From Akkermansiaceae bacterium (GTDB lineage Bacteria; Verrucomicrobiota; Verrucomicrobiia; Verrucomicrobiales; Akkermansiaceae), in contig CP059069.1 in assembly GCA_017798145.1 (NCBI GenBank), forward strand, positions 729,226-793,225: a stretch of DNA of 64,000 bases. Reading direction: 5' to 3'. The notes below the pieces were generated by a model. The model made no database searches. It was not told where the DNA came from and saw only the letters and a list, made by a program, of their open reading frames with translations. Each line of letters opens with the position of its first letter. The first letter of the stretch is position 1. Below are positions 36,866 through 46,040 of the stretch, one piece after another. A program made the position numbers and the translations under genes.

Positions 36866-37321
36866 ATGAGCGACACCACCACCCAGATCTCCGAGGACAT
36901 CAAGACCGCGATGCGCGCGAAGGACTCCACCGCCCTCAACTCACTCCGTGCCCTCAAAGCCGCGCTTACCAACGCCGCCATCGAGAAAGGCGGGCTTGGC
37001 ACGCTGCTCGACGAGCCGGAGACGCTCGCCGTCGTACGCAAGCAGATCAAGCAACGCCAGGACTCGATCGAACAGTTCGAGAAGGCAGGGCGGGCTGAGC
37101 TTGCGGAGAACGAGAAGGCGGAGATCGCCATCCTTTCCAAATACCTGCCCGCCGCGCTCTCCCCGGAGCAGATCGAGGCGATCGTCGGCCAGGCAATTTC
37201 CGAAACCGGAGCCGCCTCCAAGGCGGACATGGGAAAGGCCATGAAGCGTGCCCAGGAACTCGCGGAAGGCCGCGCGGATGGGAAGCTCCTTTCCTCTGCA
37301 GTGATGAAAGCGCTCTCCTGA
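36866..37321 (+). CDS. GatB/YqeY domain protein
   Basis: A 151-residue YqeY protein: ISEDIKTAMRAKDSTALNSLRALKAAL at the start, RKQIKQRQDSIEQFEKAGRAELAENEKAEI, YLPAALSPEQI and DMGKAMKRAQELAEGRADGKLLS at the end. The fold resembles the tRNA-binding tail of GatB; it may act on tRNA amidation or as a tRNA-dependent factor, but its role is not defined. Divergent from the Wzz gene. Confidence 0.94.
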   Translation: MSDTTTQISEDIKTAMRAKDSTALNSLRALKAALTNAAIEKGGLGTLLDEPETLAVVRKQIKQRQDSIEQFEKAGRAELAENEKAEIAILSKYLPAALSPEQIEAIVGQAISETGAASKADMGKAMKRAQELAEGRADGKLLSSAVMKALS

Positions 37322-37370
37322 TCCATCTGTAGCACTTGCCATCGCCCCGGATGGGGTATCTTCTGGAAAT

Positions 37371-38486
37371 ATGTTCTGGAAACAATTTCTGCTCGCCATC
37401 CTTCTCCCGCTCACCGCCACGGCGCAGGCCATCCCCTTCTCGGAGGCCGGGCAGCATGTCGGCAAGGAAATCACCGTGACCGGAAAAGTCTCCCGCGTGA
37501 ACACCATCGCGTCCGGAATGACCTTCCTGAATTTCGGCACGCGGGGCGGGGCCGGATCCTTCACCGCCGTCGCCCGCCCGGGTATCTCGGATGCTGCTAC
37601 GCTAAAAGCCTTCGAGGGAAAGGAAGTCGATGTCACCGGCACCGTGGAGCTTTACAAGGGCAGCCCGCAGATTTCTCTGAAATCACTGGAGTCGATCCAA
37701 CCCGCCGGAGCAACCGCACCCGCCGAGCCGACGAAGACCCCGGACAATCCGGAGCCGACAAAACCGATTGCCACAGGCTACGCGATTAGCTCATTCGAGG
37801 TGACGCTTGAGCGCGGCGAAGTCCGCGCGGCGGGCAAGACCCACTCCGGATTTGTCCCGGAAAAAACCGGTGTCTCGGTTGCGGTTCCCGAGAATTTCCA
37901 AGCCGGGGCTGGCATGAAAGTCCTCGCCGTTTTCCCGGATTTCTCCGGAGAGGAGAATCTCGAAAAACTCATCACACCCTACGCGAAGGTCGCCTGCGCC
38001 AAGGGCTGGATCGTCGTCGCCGCGCACAGCCGCTCCCCGCTCAACGAGCTCCCGCCCGCATGGTTCGCCTCCATGTTTCAGGCTGCCCTGCGCCACCTCG
38101 GCACTGACTATCCCGGCATCGCAGAAGCTCCCCTTTGCCTCGCCGGCAGCTCCATCGGCGCCGGCAGGGCGACCCTTGGCTACGGCGCCCTCGTGAAAGA
38201 AGGCTACGATGTCCGCGGGCTTTTCCTCAACTCCCTGAAGTGGGAAAACTTCGGGGAATCCATCCGCACCTTCAGCCCATCGAAGTCCAAGGTGCGCAGG
38301 ACAAAGGTTTTCGTCTCACACGGCAGCAAGGATTTCATGGCCACCCCGGCGGACAGCAAGAAAGCCGCCGATGCGATCCGCAACACCGATGTGGAGGAAG
38401 TCCGCTATGAGCTCCATGAGGGCAAGGGCTTCGTCGATCCAGCCAGCCTAACCAAGGCTCTCGATTGGTTCGCAGAGGAAAAATAG
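37371..38486 (+). CDS. Exported OB-fold / alpha-beta hydrolase-like fusion
   Basis: A 371-residue protein with signal MFWKQFLLAILLPLTATAQA. Residues 20-110 look like a bacterial OB-fold (VGKEITVTGKVSRVNTIASG, FEGKEVDVTGTVELYKGSPQI). After a Pro/Thr-rich linker (about 115-135) comes an esterase-like region with nucleophile elbow LAGSSIGAGRATLGY and the strand VFVSHGSKDFMAT, where Asp and a following His would complete a triad, although the usual GHGF histidine reads GKGF here. I cannot name a substrate; both parts are probably periplasmic. Confidence 0.75.
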   Translation: MFWKQFLLAILLPLTATAQAIPFSEAGQHVGKEITVTGKVSRVNTIASGMTFLNFGTRGGAGSFTAVARPGISDAATLKAFEGKEVDVTGTVELYKGSPQISLKSLESIQPAGATAPAEPTKTPDNPEPTKPIATGYAISSFEVTLERGEVRAAGKTHSGFVPEKTGVSVAVPENFQAGAGMKVLAVFPDFSGEENLEKLITPYAKVACAKGWIVVAAHSRSPLNELPPAWFASMFQAALRHLGTDYPGIAEAPLCLAGSSIGAGRATLGYGALVKEGYDVRGLFLNSLKWENFGESIRTFSPSKSKVRRTKVFVSHGSKDFMATPADSKKAADAIRNTDVEEVRYELHEGKGFVDPASLTKALDWFAEEK

Positions 38487-38511
38487 CCTTCCGCCAGATC
38501 CGGGCTGGCGA

Positions 38512-39741
38512 TCATCGGATCGAGACGGCAGCGAGAACCGTAGCTTCCGCCCGACGCGCTGCATCCTCGGATCTGGAATGGATCCTTGCGACGAGATCCC
38601 CCGCAGAGATCCGCGCACCGCACTTGGCCAGGCGGTCGAAACCGACGGCGAAATCCACCGAGTCAGCCGCCTTGGCTCTTCCGGCTCCGAGTTCCAGGGA
38701 GGCTTGGCCGATCTGCCCGGCATCCATACCGACCACCACGCCGCTTGCTGCGGCCAGTACTTCATGGATCACCGGTGCCCTGTGGATCTCCGCAAGCCTC
38801 GCCAGATCCCCTTCCTTGCCGCCCTGCCTGACAACGAGCTCCACGAATTTCGCCTTCGCAGTCCCGTCGTCGAGCATTTCCCCGAGCCGTCCGCGCGGTA
38901 CCCCGGCGATCGCCTCGCTGAGATCCAGCACTATCTCCCGGAGATCCGCCGGGCCGCCGCCATCCAGGCACTCCAGCGCCTCAACCACCTCCAGGGCGTT
39001 GCCCACGGCACAACCCGTCGGCTCGCTCATTTCATGGAGCATGGCGCGAACCTCAACCCCCATCTCACGGCCCACCGCGAGCATCCCGGCGGCTAGGGTT
39101 TCCGCATCCTCAAGGTGTTTCATGAAAGCCCCGGAGCCGTACTTCACATCGAGCACCAGCCTGTCGAGCGATTCCGCCATTTTCTTCGACATGATCGATG
39201 CGGTGATGAGCGGGATGGATGGGACGGTGCCTGTCACATCGCGCAGCGCATAGAGCTTCTTGTCCGCAGGACAGAAACGCTCGGTCTGCCCCATCATCAC
39301 AACCCCGAGATCGGAGAGGATTTCCCCAGCCTCGCCCATGCCTATCGCCACGCGGAAACCGGGGATGGACTCAAGCTTGTCGAGCGTGCCTCCGGTGATC
39401 CCCAGCCCGCGCCCCGACACCATGGGCACCCGGCAACCGGCGCAGGCCACAAGTGGCGCAAGCACCAGGGAGACCTTGTCGCCGATGCCGCCCGTGGAGT
39501 GCTTGTCCACCACGGCGCTTCCAGGCGGGTGGGAGAAAACATCACCGCTCTCCATCATCGCACGGGTCAGCGCCGCCGTCTCAACGGCTGTCATCCCTCT
39601 GAAAAAAACCGCCATCGCGAAGGCGGACATCTGGTAATCTGCGACAGCGCCAGAAACATAACCGTCGACCAAATCCCTGATTTCCCCGGCGGATAGTTCC
39701 TCCCCCTCCCTTTTCCGGGCGATCAATGTCGGCACGTGCAT
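38512..39741 (-). CDS. Pyrimidine-nucleoside / thymidine phosphorylase
   Basis: Cleaves pyrimidine nucleosides with phosphate to free base and sugar-1-phosphate. The 409-residue protein has the hallmark DKHSTGGIGDKVSLVLAPL, VSGRGLGITGGTLDKLESIPGF, KYGSGAFM and the phosphate-binding HSTGG, with a C-terminal barrel-sandwich part ending in AGDLVARIHS. Both DeoA and Pdp are possible; the local residues do not settle which. Short gap (36 bases) from the channel gene on the same strand. Confidence 0.95.
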   Translation of the reverse strand: MHVPTLIARKREGEELSAGEIRDLVDGYVSGAVADYQMSAFAMAVFFRGMTAVETAALTRAMMESGDVFSHPPGSAVVDKHSTGGIGDKVSLVLAPLVACAGCRVPMVSGRGLGITGGTLDKLESIPGFRVAIGMGEAGEILSDLGVVMMGQTERFCPADKKLYALRDVTGTVPSIPLITASIMSKKMAESLDRLVLDVKYGSGAFMKHLEDAETLAAGMLAVGREMGVEVRAMLHEMSEPTGCAVGNALEVVEALECLDGGGPADLREIVLDLSEAIAGVPRGRLGEMLDDGTAKAKFVELVVRQGGKEGDLARLAEIHRAPVIHEVLAAASGVVVGMDAGQIGQASLELGAGRAKAADSVDFAVGFDRLAKCGARISAGDLVARIHSRSEDAARRAEATVLAAVSIR

Positions 39742-39777
39742 GGCAGTCTTGTAACCTCAGCGGCAGCGTTCCGCAAG

Positions 39778-40632
39778 CTACCCCGGGGATTTCGTGTTGC
39801 CCAGGCCGTTGCCGCAGTGTTTGCAGAAATTCGCGCCCGGATCATGCCCCACCCAGCCGCATTGGCCGCATTTCCTGCCATCCATCCGCAGCATCTCCCG
39901 CTCCCTGCCGATCTCCGTGATCACGATGCCGGCTGGCACCGCGATGATCGCAAAGCCGCTCAACATGATCATCGACGAAAGCACCTTGCCCACCACCGTC
40001 AGCGGTGCCACATCGCCGTAGCCCACCGTTGTCACTGTAACGATGGCCCAGTAAATCGACTGCGGTATGGAGCTGAAACCGGGATTGTGTGCGCCCTCGA
40101 CAAGATACATCAGCGTGCCTTCGATCGAGACGAGTATGAGGATGAAAAACAGGAACACGGAGATCTTCGGCCAGCTGGAGCGCAGCGAATTGAGCAGCAG
40201 GTTCGACTGGCCGAAGTGGTGGGCCATTTTCAGCACCCGGAACATGCGCAACAACCGGAGTATGCGTATCACCATCAGGTACTGGCTGCCGGTGAAAAGC
40301 AGGGCGAGGTAGGTGGGCAGGATGGAAAGCAGATCCACGATGCCGAAAAAGCTCAGGGCATACTTCCGCTTTTTCCGCACGACGAACATCCGCACCGCAT
40401 ACTCGCTGGTGAAGACGATGGTGAAAACCCACTCAAGGCTGAAGAAAAGCCTGCCATGCTCGCTGCGCAGGCTTTCCACGCTGTCGAGCATCACCACCAG
40501 CACGCTCGCCCCGATCAGGACGAGAAGGGCGACATCGAAGATCTGCCCGGCCTTTGTGTCCGAGAGGAAAATGATCCTCCACAGGCGCTCACGCCAGCCG
40601 CCTTTTTCAGATTTCCCATCAGGACTCATCAC
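39778..40632 (-). CDS. Voltage-gated-type potassium channel with C-terminal zinc ribbon
   Basis: A 284-residue ion channel of the six-helix VIC type: four to five hydrophobic helices including an Arg-rich voltage-sensor-like segment (RILRLLRMFRVLKM), pore helix and selectivity filter TVTTVGYGDVAP, then a last helix (SMIMLSGFAIIAVPAGIV). The C-terminal tail CGQCGWVGHDPGANFCKHCG has two CxxC pairs and forms a zinc ribbon, an uncommon addition. The start is MMSPDGKSE or the next Met. Confidence 0.92.
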   Translation of the reverse strand: MMSPDGKSEKGGWRERLWRIIFLSDTKAGQIFDVALLVLIGASVLVVMLDSVESLRSEHGRLFFSLEWVFTIVFTSEYAVRMFVVRKKRKYALSFFGIVDLLSILPTYLALLFTGSQYLMVIRILRLLRMFRVLKMAHHFGQSNLLLNSLRSSWPKISVFLFFILILVSIEGTLMYLVEGAHNPGFSSIPQSIYWAIVTVTTVGYGDVAPLTVVGKVLSSMIMLSGFAIIAVPAGIVITEIGREREMLRMDGRKCGQCGWVGHDPGANFCKHCGNGLGNTKSPG

Positions 40633-40688
40633 GTGGTGTCGGCACCCTAGCCGGGGCGGCGGGCACGGTCGAGGGCGGAATCACCGCC

Positions 40689-42524
40689 TCAGAAGGGCCA
40701 GATCAAGGGAATGATGGGGCATGCCACCAACAGGCAGATCACATTCAGCGGGATGCCCACACGCAGGTAATCCGCAAAGCGGTAGCCTCCCGGGCCATAG
40801 ACCATCATGTGCGTCTGGTAGCCCATCGGAAGCGCGAAGGCCGCAGAGGCCGCGACCGTGACCGCCATGATGAACGGCCGCGAATCGACGCCAAGCTCGC
40901 CCGCCAGGCGCACGACGATGGGGATCATCATCACCGCCGTTGCGTTGTTGGACAGCACCTCGGTCAGCAGCAGGGTGAAAATGAAGATCAGCCACAGCAG
41001 TGCATAAGGCAGCATTTCCCGTGCGAAAAAGCTCTCCGCCAAGCCCACGAGATTCTTTGCAAGCCACTCGGCGGTGCCGGATGATTCCATCGCCATGCCA
41101 AGGCCGAGCAATCCGTAGAGCATCATCAGCACCTGCCAGTCCACGCTGGCGTACGCCTCCCTCGGGCTCAGCACCTTTGCCCACAGCAACACCAGCGCCC
41201 CGACAAGTCCGGCGTAATGGATGGGGATGGAAGGCAAGGGCAAGCCCATCCTGCGCAGCAAATCCGTGAGCGTGACCGTCAGCACCACCCCGCCCAGAAC
41301 ACCCCAGGACAGCAAAACCGGCCAGCGCTCGGCAGTGGGTGCGGGCGCATCTTCCGCCTTCGTCTGGGGTGCGTCCGTCAGCACGAAATCCCGGCTTGAT
41401 TTCAGCTCGGGGAGATTGTTCACCGCTGTGATGACTAGCAGCGTGTCGCCGCGCTCGATGGAGATTTCCGACATGCGGCTGGTGATGTTCAGGCCGTTGC
41501 GATGAACCGCCAGCACCACGCAATTATAGCGCTGGCGGAAATCGGAACCCGCCAGGGTCCTGCCGACGATGGATGACTCGCCCGGCACAACCAGCTCCGA
41601 GACGATCCCGTCCACCACCGAAAGTTCCTGCGCGCCGATCTCGGAAAACAGCTGCTCCGGCTTGGCCGCCCCGCCCTTGCGCCGGTGCAGCGCCACCAGG
41701 AAACGGTCGTTCCTCTCCACAGTGACATCCCTGAGCGGCATCATCAGGCGCGCTCCACGCCGCCTGATTTCCAGCACATGGATCCCCGCATCCCTGTTGC
41801 CGAGGCGGGTGTCCATGAGCCGTTGCCCGATCAGCTCCGAACCATCTCCGATGAGCAGGTGATGCAGCGGCGTCGTGCGGTGATCGATCTCCAGGCTGCC
41901 TGTGATCGAGGAGCGCGAGGGCAGCAGCTTGGGGCCGAAGGCGACGAGGTATGCGATGCCGGCAATGGCCAGCGGAATGCCCAGCGGCGCAAGCTCGAAC
42001 ATTGTCATCGGCTGCAGACCCATGTCCTTGAGCGTGCCGTTGACCAATAGGTTCGTGGAAGTCCCTATCAGCGTGCAGCAGCCGCCGAGTATGGAGGAAT
42101 AGGAAAGCGGGATGAGCAGCTTGGACGCTGGGATATCCTTCGACCTCGCGAAACCCAGCACGACAGGCATGAGGATGGCGACGATCGCGGTGTTGTTCAT
42201 CCACGCGCTGAAAAACGCCGCCACCACCGTGAAGGCCAGAACCGAGGAGCGCAGCCCGCCGTTGACCCTGCGCTGCAGCAGTCGCCCGATCTGGTCCACC
42301 GCGCCGGACTTCTCAAGAGCCCCGCCGATCACGAAAAGCGCGGCGATGGTCAGCGGTGCCTCGTTGCGAAAAACCACCGACATGTCCGCCATGCCGACCA
42401 GCCCCAGCGCCACAAGCAAGCAGAGGATCGTGATCGCAAGCACATCCGGCGGAGCCCATTCGCGGACGAAGGCGACAAGCGTCAGCAAGACCACCAACAG
42501 GGTTAATGCAATATCCTGGTTCAT
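40689..42524 (-). CDS. SLC13/DASS-family transporter with RCK_C domains
   Basis: A 611-residue membrane transporter of the divalent anion:sodium symporter family. An N-terminal half with AFFSAWMNNTAIVAILMPVV (the conserved NNT-type motif) and GTSTNLLVNG (the substrate-binding SxTN motif) is followed by two TrkA-C/RCK_C domains (about residues 205-390, with DVTVERNDRFLVALHR and ISIERGDTLLVI), then the second half with LTEVLSNNATAVMMIPIV. Substrates of such proteins are sulfate or dicarboxylates; not resolved here. Confidence 0.93.
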   Translation of the reverse strand: MNQDIALTLLVVLLTLVAFVREWAPPDVLAITILCLLVALGLVGMADMSVVFRNEAPLTIAALFVIGGALEKSGAVDQIGRLLQRRVNGGLRSSVLAFTVVAAFFSAWMNNTAIVAILMPVVLGFARSKDIPASKLLIPLSYSSILGGCCTLIGTSTNLLVNGTLKDMGLQPMTMFELAPLGIPLAIAGIAYLVAFGPKLLPSRSSITGSLEIDHRTTPLHHLLIGDGSELIGQRLMDTRLGNRDAGIHVLEIRRRGARLMMPLRDVTVERNDRFLVALHRRKGGAAKPEQLFSEIGAQELSVVDGIVSELVVPGESSIVGRTLAGSDFRQRYNCVVLAVHRNGLNITSRMSEISIERGDTLLVITAVNNLPELKSSRDFVLTDAPQTKAEDAPAPTAERWPVLLSWGVLGGVVLTVTLTDLLRRMGLPLPSIPIHYAGLVGALVLLWAKVLSPREAYASVDWQVLMMLYGLLGLGMAMESSGTAEWLAKNLVGLAESFFAREMLPYALLWLIFIFTLLLTEVLSNNATAVMMIPIVVRLAGELGVDSRPFIMAVTVAASAAFALPMGYQTHMMVYGPGGYRFADYLRVGIPLNVICLLVACPIIPLIWPF

Positions 42525-42598
42525 GTACTGCCCGTGGGCGGCGTCCCTTTCGGGCGATGCGGCGGTAAATGCAAGTCAATCCGCCGGGAAGCGTCGGC

Positions 42599-42727
42599 TC
42601 AATGCGCCGTCTCTTCCCCGGAGTGATCCCCATGGTCGTGCAACTTCCGGGTTTCCTCGAAGTCGTGCCTTTCACAGGCTCCGAGACCGAATGCGACAAG
42701 AATGGCGAGCAGGGCGTAACGTTTCAT
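42599..42727 (-). CDS. Small His-rich-tailed lipoprotein (42 residues)
   Basis: MKRYALLAILVAFGLGACE: a lipoprotein signal with lipobox LGAC, then a very short charged tail RHDFEETRKLHDHGDHSGE rich in His and Asp. The start at 42727 is the only Met giving this signal. The mature protein of about 25 residues could bind a metal, but that is a guess. It lies in the gap between the SLC13 and cimA genes on the same strand. Confidence 0.6.
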   Translation of the reverse strand: MKRYALLAILVAFGLGACERHDFEETRKLHDHGDHSGEETAH

Positions 42728-42794
42728 CGCGCCTCTCTTAGACAATCCGGTGCGAAAGGCAACCCCTGATCGCAGGATTGCTGCGTCCGGTTTG

Positions 42795-44366
42795 TCAGCC
42801 CTTGGCTGCCCTGCGCTGGAGGAACAGGTCGATCCCGTCAACCAGCGCGATCCAACTGGCCTCGATGATGTTTTCCGAGACCCCGACCGTGCCCCACGTC
42901 TCGCCGCCGTGGGCGGAGACGATGAGCACCCGGGTCTTCGATGCAGTCGCGTCACGGCATTCCAGGATTCGCACCTTGTAATCGACCAACGCGACTTCCG
43001 CAATTTCAGGGTAGAAGGGCAGCAAGGCTTTCCGCAGCGCGATATCCAGCGCATTCACCACGCCGTGGCCCTCCGCCACAGTGAGTTCGGTGGCGTCGTT
43101 CACGTTCACCTTCACGGTCGCCTCGCAGACCGGCCTGTGGCCATCGCGGTATTGGCGGAAGCTGGTGTGGTATTCGTTCGCCTCGAAGGGCTTTGTGTAT
43201 TTCCCGAGCTCCCTGCGGATCAGCAGCTCCAGCGAACCGCCGGCCGCCTCGAAGGAGTAGCCCTCGTGCTCCAGGCGCTTGATCTCCGCGAGGATGGCCG
43301 AAGCCTCGGGCGCACCCTTTTCGATGGGCATCCCCATCTGCTCCGCCTTGAGCAGGATGTTCGACTGGCCGCTGAGTTCGGAAACCAGTATGGCCTGCTC
43401 GTTGCCGACGCTGGAAGGCACGATGTGCTCGTAGCTGCGTGCGAGCTTCTGGACGGCATTCACGTGCATCCCGCCCTTGTGCGCGAAGGCGGTGCGCCCT
43501 ACGAAAGCCGCGCGGGCGAAGTGCGGGTTGTTGGAAACATCGTCCACGAAAAATGAGAGATCGCGCAGATCCTCGAGGCGAGGCACCACCTCAAGGCCCA
43601 TTTTGAGCTGCAGGATGGGGATGACGGAGGTGAGGTTGCAGTTCCCGGTGCGCTCGCCATAGCCGTTCACCGTGCCCTGCACGTGGCGTGCGCCCGCCTG
43701 GACGGCGGCAATCGCATTCGCCACGCCAAGCTCGCAGTCGTTGTGCGTATGGATCCCTACAGGGATGCCGGGCAGGTGTTCCTGCACCGCTTGGCAGATC
43801 TCCGCGATCTCGCTGGGCAGCGTGCCGCCGTTCGTATCACAGAGCACCAGGCAGGACGCCCCGCCGTCGGCCGCCGCCTTGAGCGTTGCGAGGGCGTGTT
43901 CCGCGCCGTCCTTGTAGCCGTCGAAAAAATGCTCCGCGTCGTAGATCACCTCACGCCCGTTCGCCACCAGATGGGAGACCGTGTCATGGATCATCGCCTG
44001 GTTTTCCCCCACCGTCGTGCGCAGGATCTCAGTGACCTGGAGCTCCCAGCTTTTCCCGAAAATCGTCACCACCGGCGTCTCCGCATCGAGCAGAAGTTTC
44101 ACCTGCGCATCTTCCTCCACCTTCACGTTCGCACGGCGGGTCGATCCGAAGGCCGCCAGCTTCGCGTTGCTGAGGGACAGCGATTTCGCCTCCCGGAAAA
44201 ACTCGACATCCTTGGGGTTCGATCCCGGCCAGCCGCCCTCGATGTAATCCACCCCGAACTCGTCGAGCCGCTTCGCGATCCTGAGCTTGTCGAGGCCGGA
44301 AAGCTGGAAACCCTCACCTTGGGTGCCGTCGCGCAGGGTGGTATCGTAGATATGGACTGATTTCAT
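42795..44366 (-). CDS. cimA: (R)-citramalate synthase
   Basis: Condenses pyruvate and acetyl-CoA to citramalate in the pyruvate route to isoleucine. The 523-residue protein has the HMGL-like catalytic barrel (IYDTTLRDGTQGEGFQLS at residues 6-23, IEGGWPGSNPKD, IFGKSWELQV, GIHTHNDCELGVANA, VQGTVNGYGERTGNC) and a C-terminal LeuA allosteric domain (about residues 380-515). IEGGWPGSNPKD is characteristic of the CimA type rather than LeuA. No other isoleucine genes are beside it. Confidence 0.95.
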   Translation of the reverse strand: MKSVHIYDTTLRDGTQGEGFQLSGLDKLRIAKRLDEFGVDYIEGGWPGSNPKDVEFFREAKSLSLSNAKLAAFGSTRRANVKVEEDAQVKLLLDAETPVVTIFGKSWELQVTEILRTTVGENQAMIHDTVSHLVANGREVIYDAEHFFDGYKDGAEHALATLKAAADGGASCLVLCDTNGGTLPSEIAEICQAVQEHLPGIPVGIHTHNDCELGVANAIAAVQAGARHVQGTVNGYGERTGNCNLTSVIPILQLKMGLEVVPRLEDLRDLSFFVDDVSNNPHFARAAFVGRTAFAHKGGMHVNAVQKLARSYEHIVPSSVGNEQAILVSELSGQSNILLKAEQMGMPIEKGAPEASAILAEIKRLEHEGYSFEAAGGSLELLIRRELGKYTKPFEANEYHTSFRQYRDGHRPVCEATVKVNVNDATELTVAEGHGVVNALDIALRKALLPFYPEIAEVALVDYKVRILECRDATASKTRVLIVSAHGGETWGTVGVSENIIEASWIALVDGIDLFLQRRAAKG

Positions 44367-44537
44367 AGGGCTGATGCGGGGGCGCGGAGGCTAGTTGGAT
44401 CCATGTGTGGACGCAAGGCGGAAGATCGGCCATGGCGCACCCTTGGCGAAAGCCCACCGGGATTTTCTCCCCATCATCTCATGAGCGGCGGTTCGCCGTG
44501 CTTGTCAATCCCCGCGATCCGGTAAAGCCTGAGACAC

Positions 44538-46037
44538 ATGCAGTTCATCGGGATCGAGATCGCCCCAGCAGGCACGAAAGCCGTCGTGCTCGATCTCGAT
44601 TCCGCCGAGACGCTGGCCGAGGCTTCCGTCTCACACTCATGGATAGACGGCCTGCCGCCCGGCTACCGCGAGCAGTATCCCGCCCGCTGGATCGAGGCCA
44701 CGGACCGGGTGGTGCGCGAGTGCCTTGCCAAGCCTACCGTCGACAGGAAACAGATCGCCGCCATCGGGGTCGCCGGGCCGCAACGGGGCTTGGTGCTGCT
44801 GGATGGGGAAAACCGCATCATCCGCCCCACCAAACTGGCAGGGGACATTTCCGTCCAGAAGCAGGCGGGCGAGATCGCCCGAGCCTTCGGCGGCTCACCC
44901 GGTTTGCTGGAACTCATCGGCCAGTCCCCGCCAACAGACTCCGCAGCCGCGGAATGCCTGTGGCTCAAACAGCACGAACCCTACCACTTCCAGCGTGCAG
45001 CCAGCATGCTGACCGTCCAGGATTTCATCTCCTACTGGCTCTCCGGCGAGCGGGCGAGCGAACCCGGCAGCGCCTCCACCACCGGGCTCTTCGATATCCG
45101 CAACCGCAGGTGGTCCGCCGAGATGATCGATTTCATTGACCCCGGCCTAAGCGCCATGCTGCCGCCCATCTGCTCGCCGGATAAACCGCGCGGCCTGCTC
45201 CGCACAGCCCTTGCGAAGGACTGGGGGCTCTCCGAACTCGTCCAGATCGGCGCGGGCAGCGCCTCCCCACTGCTCTCCGCACTCTCTGCAGGATGCGTGG
45301 CGAACGGTTCGGTGGCCGTCGAGCTTGGCTCCAACGGAACCGTCATCGGCGTCGGCGCAAGCCCGGTCATCGATCTCCGGGACGAGATTTTCCCGCTCTG
45401 CAGCGCCACCGGCGATTGGCTTGGCATGGCCAGCAGCGCGAACACCTCCCTCGCCCCGGAAGTCCTCCGCCGCCACTACGGCTGGGCCATGGAGGATTAC
45501 GAGAAAATGGTCGCGAGCGTATCCCCAGGTGCCGACAGCCTCCTTTTGCTCCCGTATTTCTCACCGGAATCCGTCCCGCGCCTGAGCGAGGCCTGCGGCG
45601 TGCTCCACGGCATCACCCCATCCAATTTCACCCCAGCACACCTCGCCCGGGCCACGGCGGAAGGGGTCGCGCTGAGCCTCAGCTACGCGATGAGCCGCCT
45701 GCGCGACATGGGCTTCGCCCCCCTTGAAATACGACTCACCGGCGAGGCATCCCGCAGCACCGTCATGCCGCAGCTTCTCGCCGATGCGCTCGGCACGCCT
45801 GTCGTCCCCGTCACCTCCCGCCACGGCCCGGCGGTGGGTGCGGCAATCCAGGCTTCGGTGGGATTTTTCCAGCACTGCGGGGAGTCCCTCGGATTCGGCG
45901 AAATCTGCAGCTACCTCGTGTCCGGGGATCCGGAAGGCCGCTGCAACCCGGATCCGGACAACCACGCCCTCTATCAGGACAGGATGGCCCGCCAGCAATA
46001 CCTCGTCGATACGCTCCACCCCGCAGGCTTCATCTGA
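44538..46037 (+). CDS. FGGY-family carbohydrate kinase homologue, key residues altered
   Basis: A 499-residue protein with the two-domain actin-like fold of xylulokinase-like FGGY kinases: IGIEIAPAGTKAVVLDLD at the N-terminus, GVAGPQRGLVLLD, DFISYWLSG, GLFDIRNRRWS, and RLTGEASRSTVMPQLLADALGTPV (the FGGY signature 2 region, G-GG/A-S-S). Where kinases have the first-strand Asp (D-x-G-T) this reads EIAPAGT, and where they have the catalytic Asp in GGGDNAAAAVG this reads GAGSASPLLSA. It may be a degenerate or differently acting protein. It is 3 bases from the acyltransferase gene. Confidence 0.82.
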   Translation: MQFIGIEIAPAGTKAVVLDLDSAETLAEASVSHSWIDGLPPGYREQYPARWIEATDRVVRECLAKPTVDRKQIAAIGVAGPQRGLVLLDGENRIIRPTKLAGDISVQKQAGEIARAFGGSPGLLELIGQSPPTDSAAAECLWLKQHEPYHFQRAASMLTVQDFISYWLSGERASEPGSASTTGLFDIRNRRWSAEMIDFIDPGLSAMLPPICSPDKPRGLLRTALAKDWGLSELVQIGAGSASPLLSALSAGCVANGSVAVELGSNGTVIGVGASPVIDLRDEIFPLCSATGDWLGMASSANTSLAPEVLRRHYGWAMEDYEKMVASVSPGADSLLLLPYFSPESVPRLSEACGVLHGITPSNFTPAHLARATAEGVALSLSYAMSRLRDMGFAPLEIRLTGEASRSTVMPQLLADALGTPVVPVTSRHGPAVGAAIQASVGFFQHCGESLGFGEICSYLVSGDPEGRCNPDPDNHALYQDRMARQQYLVDTLHPAGFI

Positions 46038-46040
46038 AAC

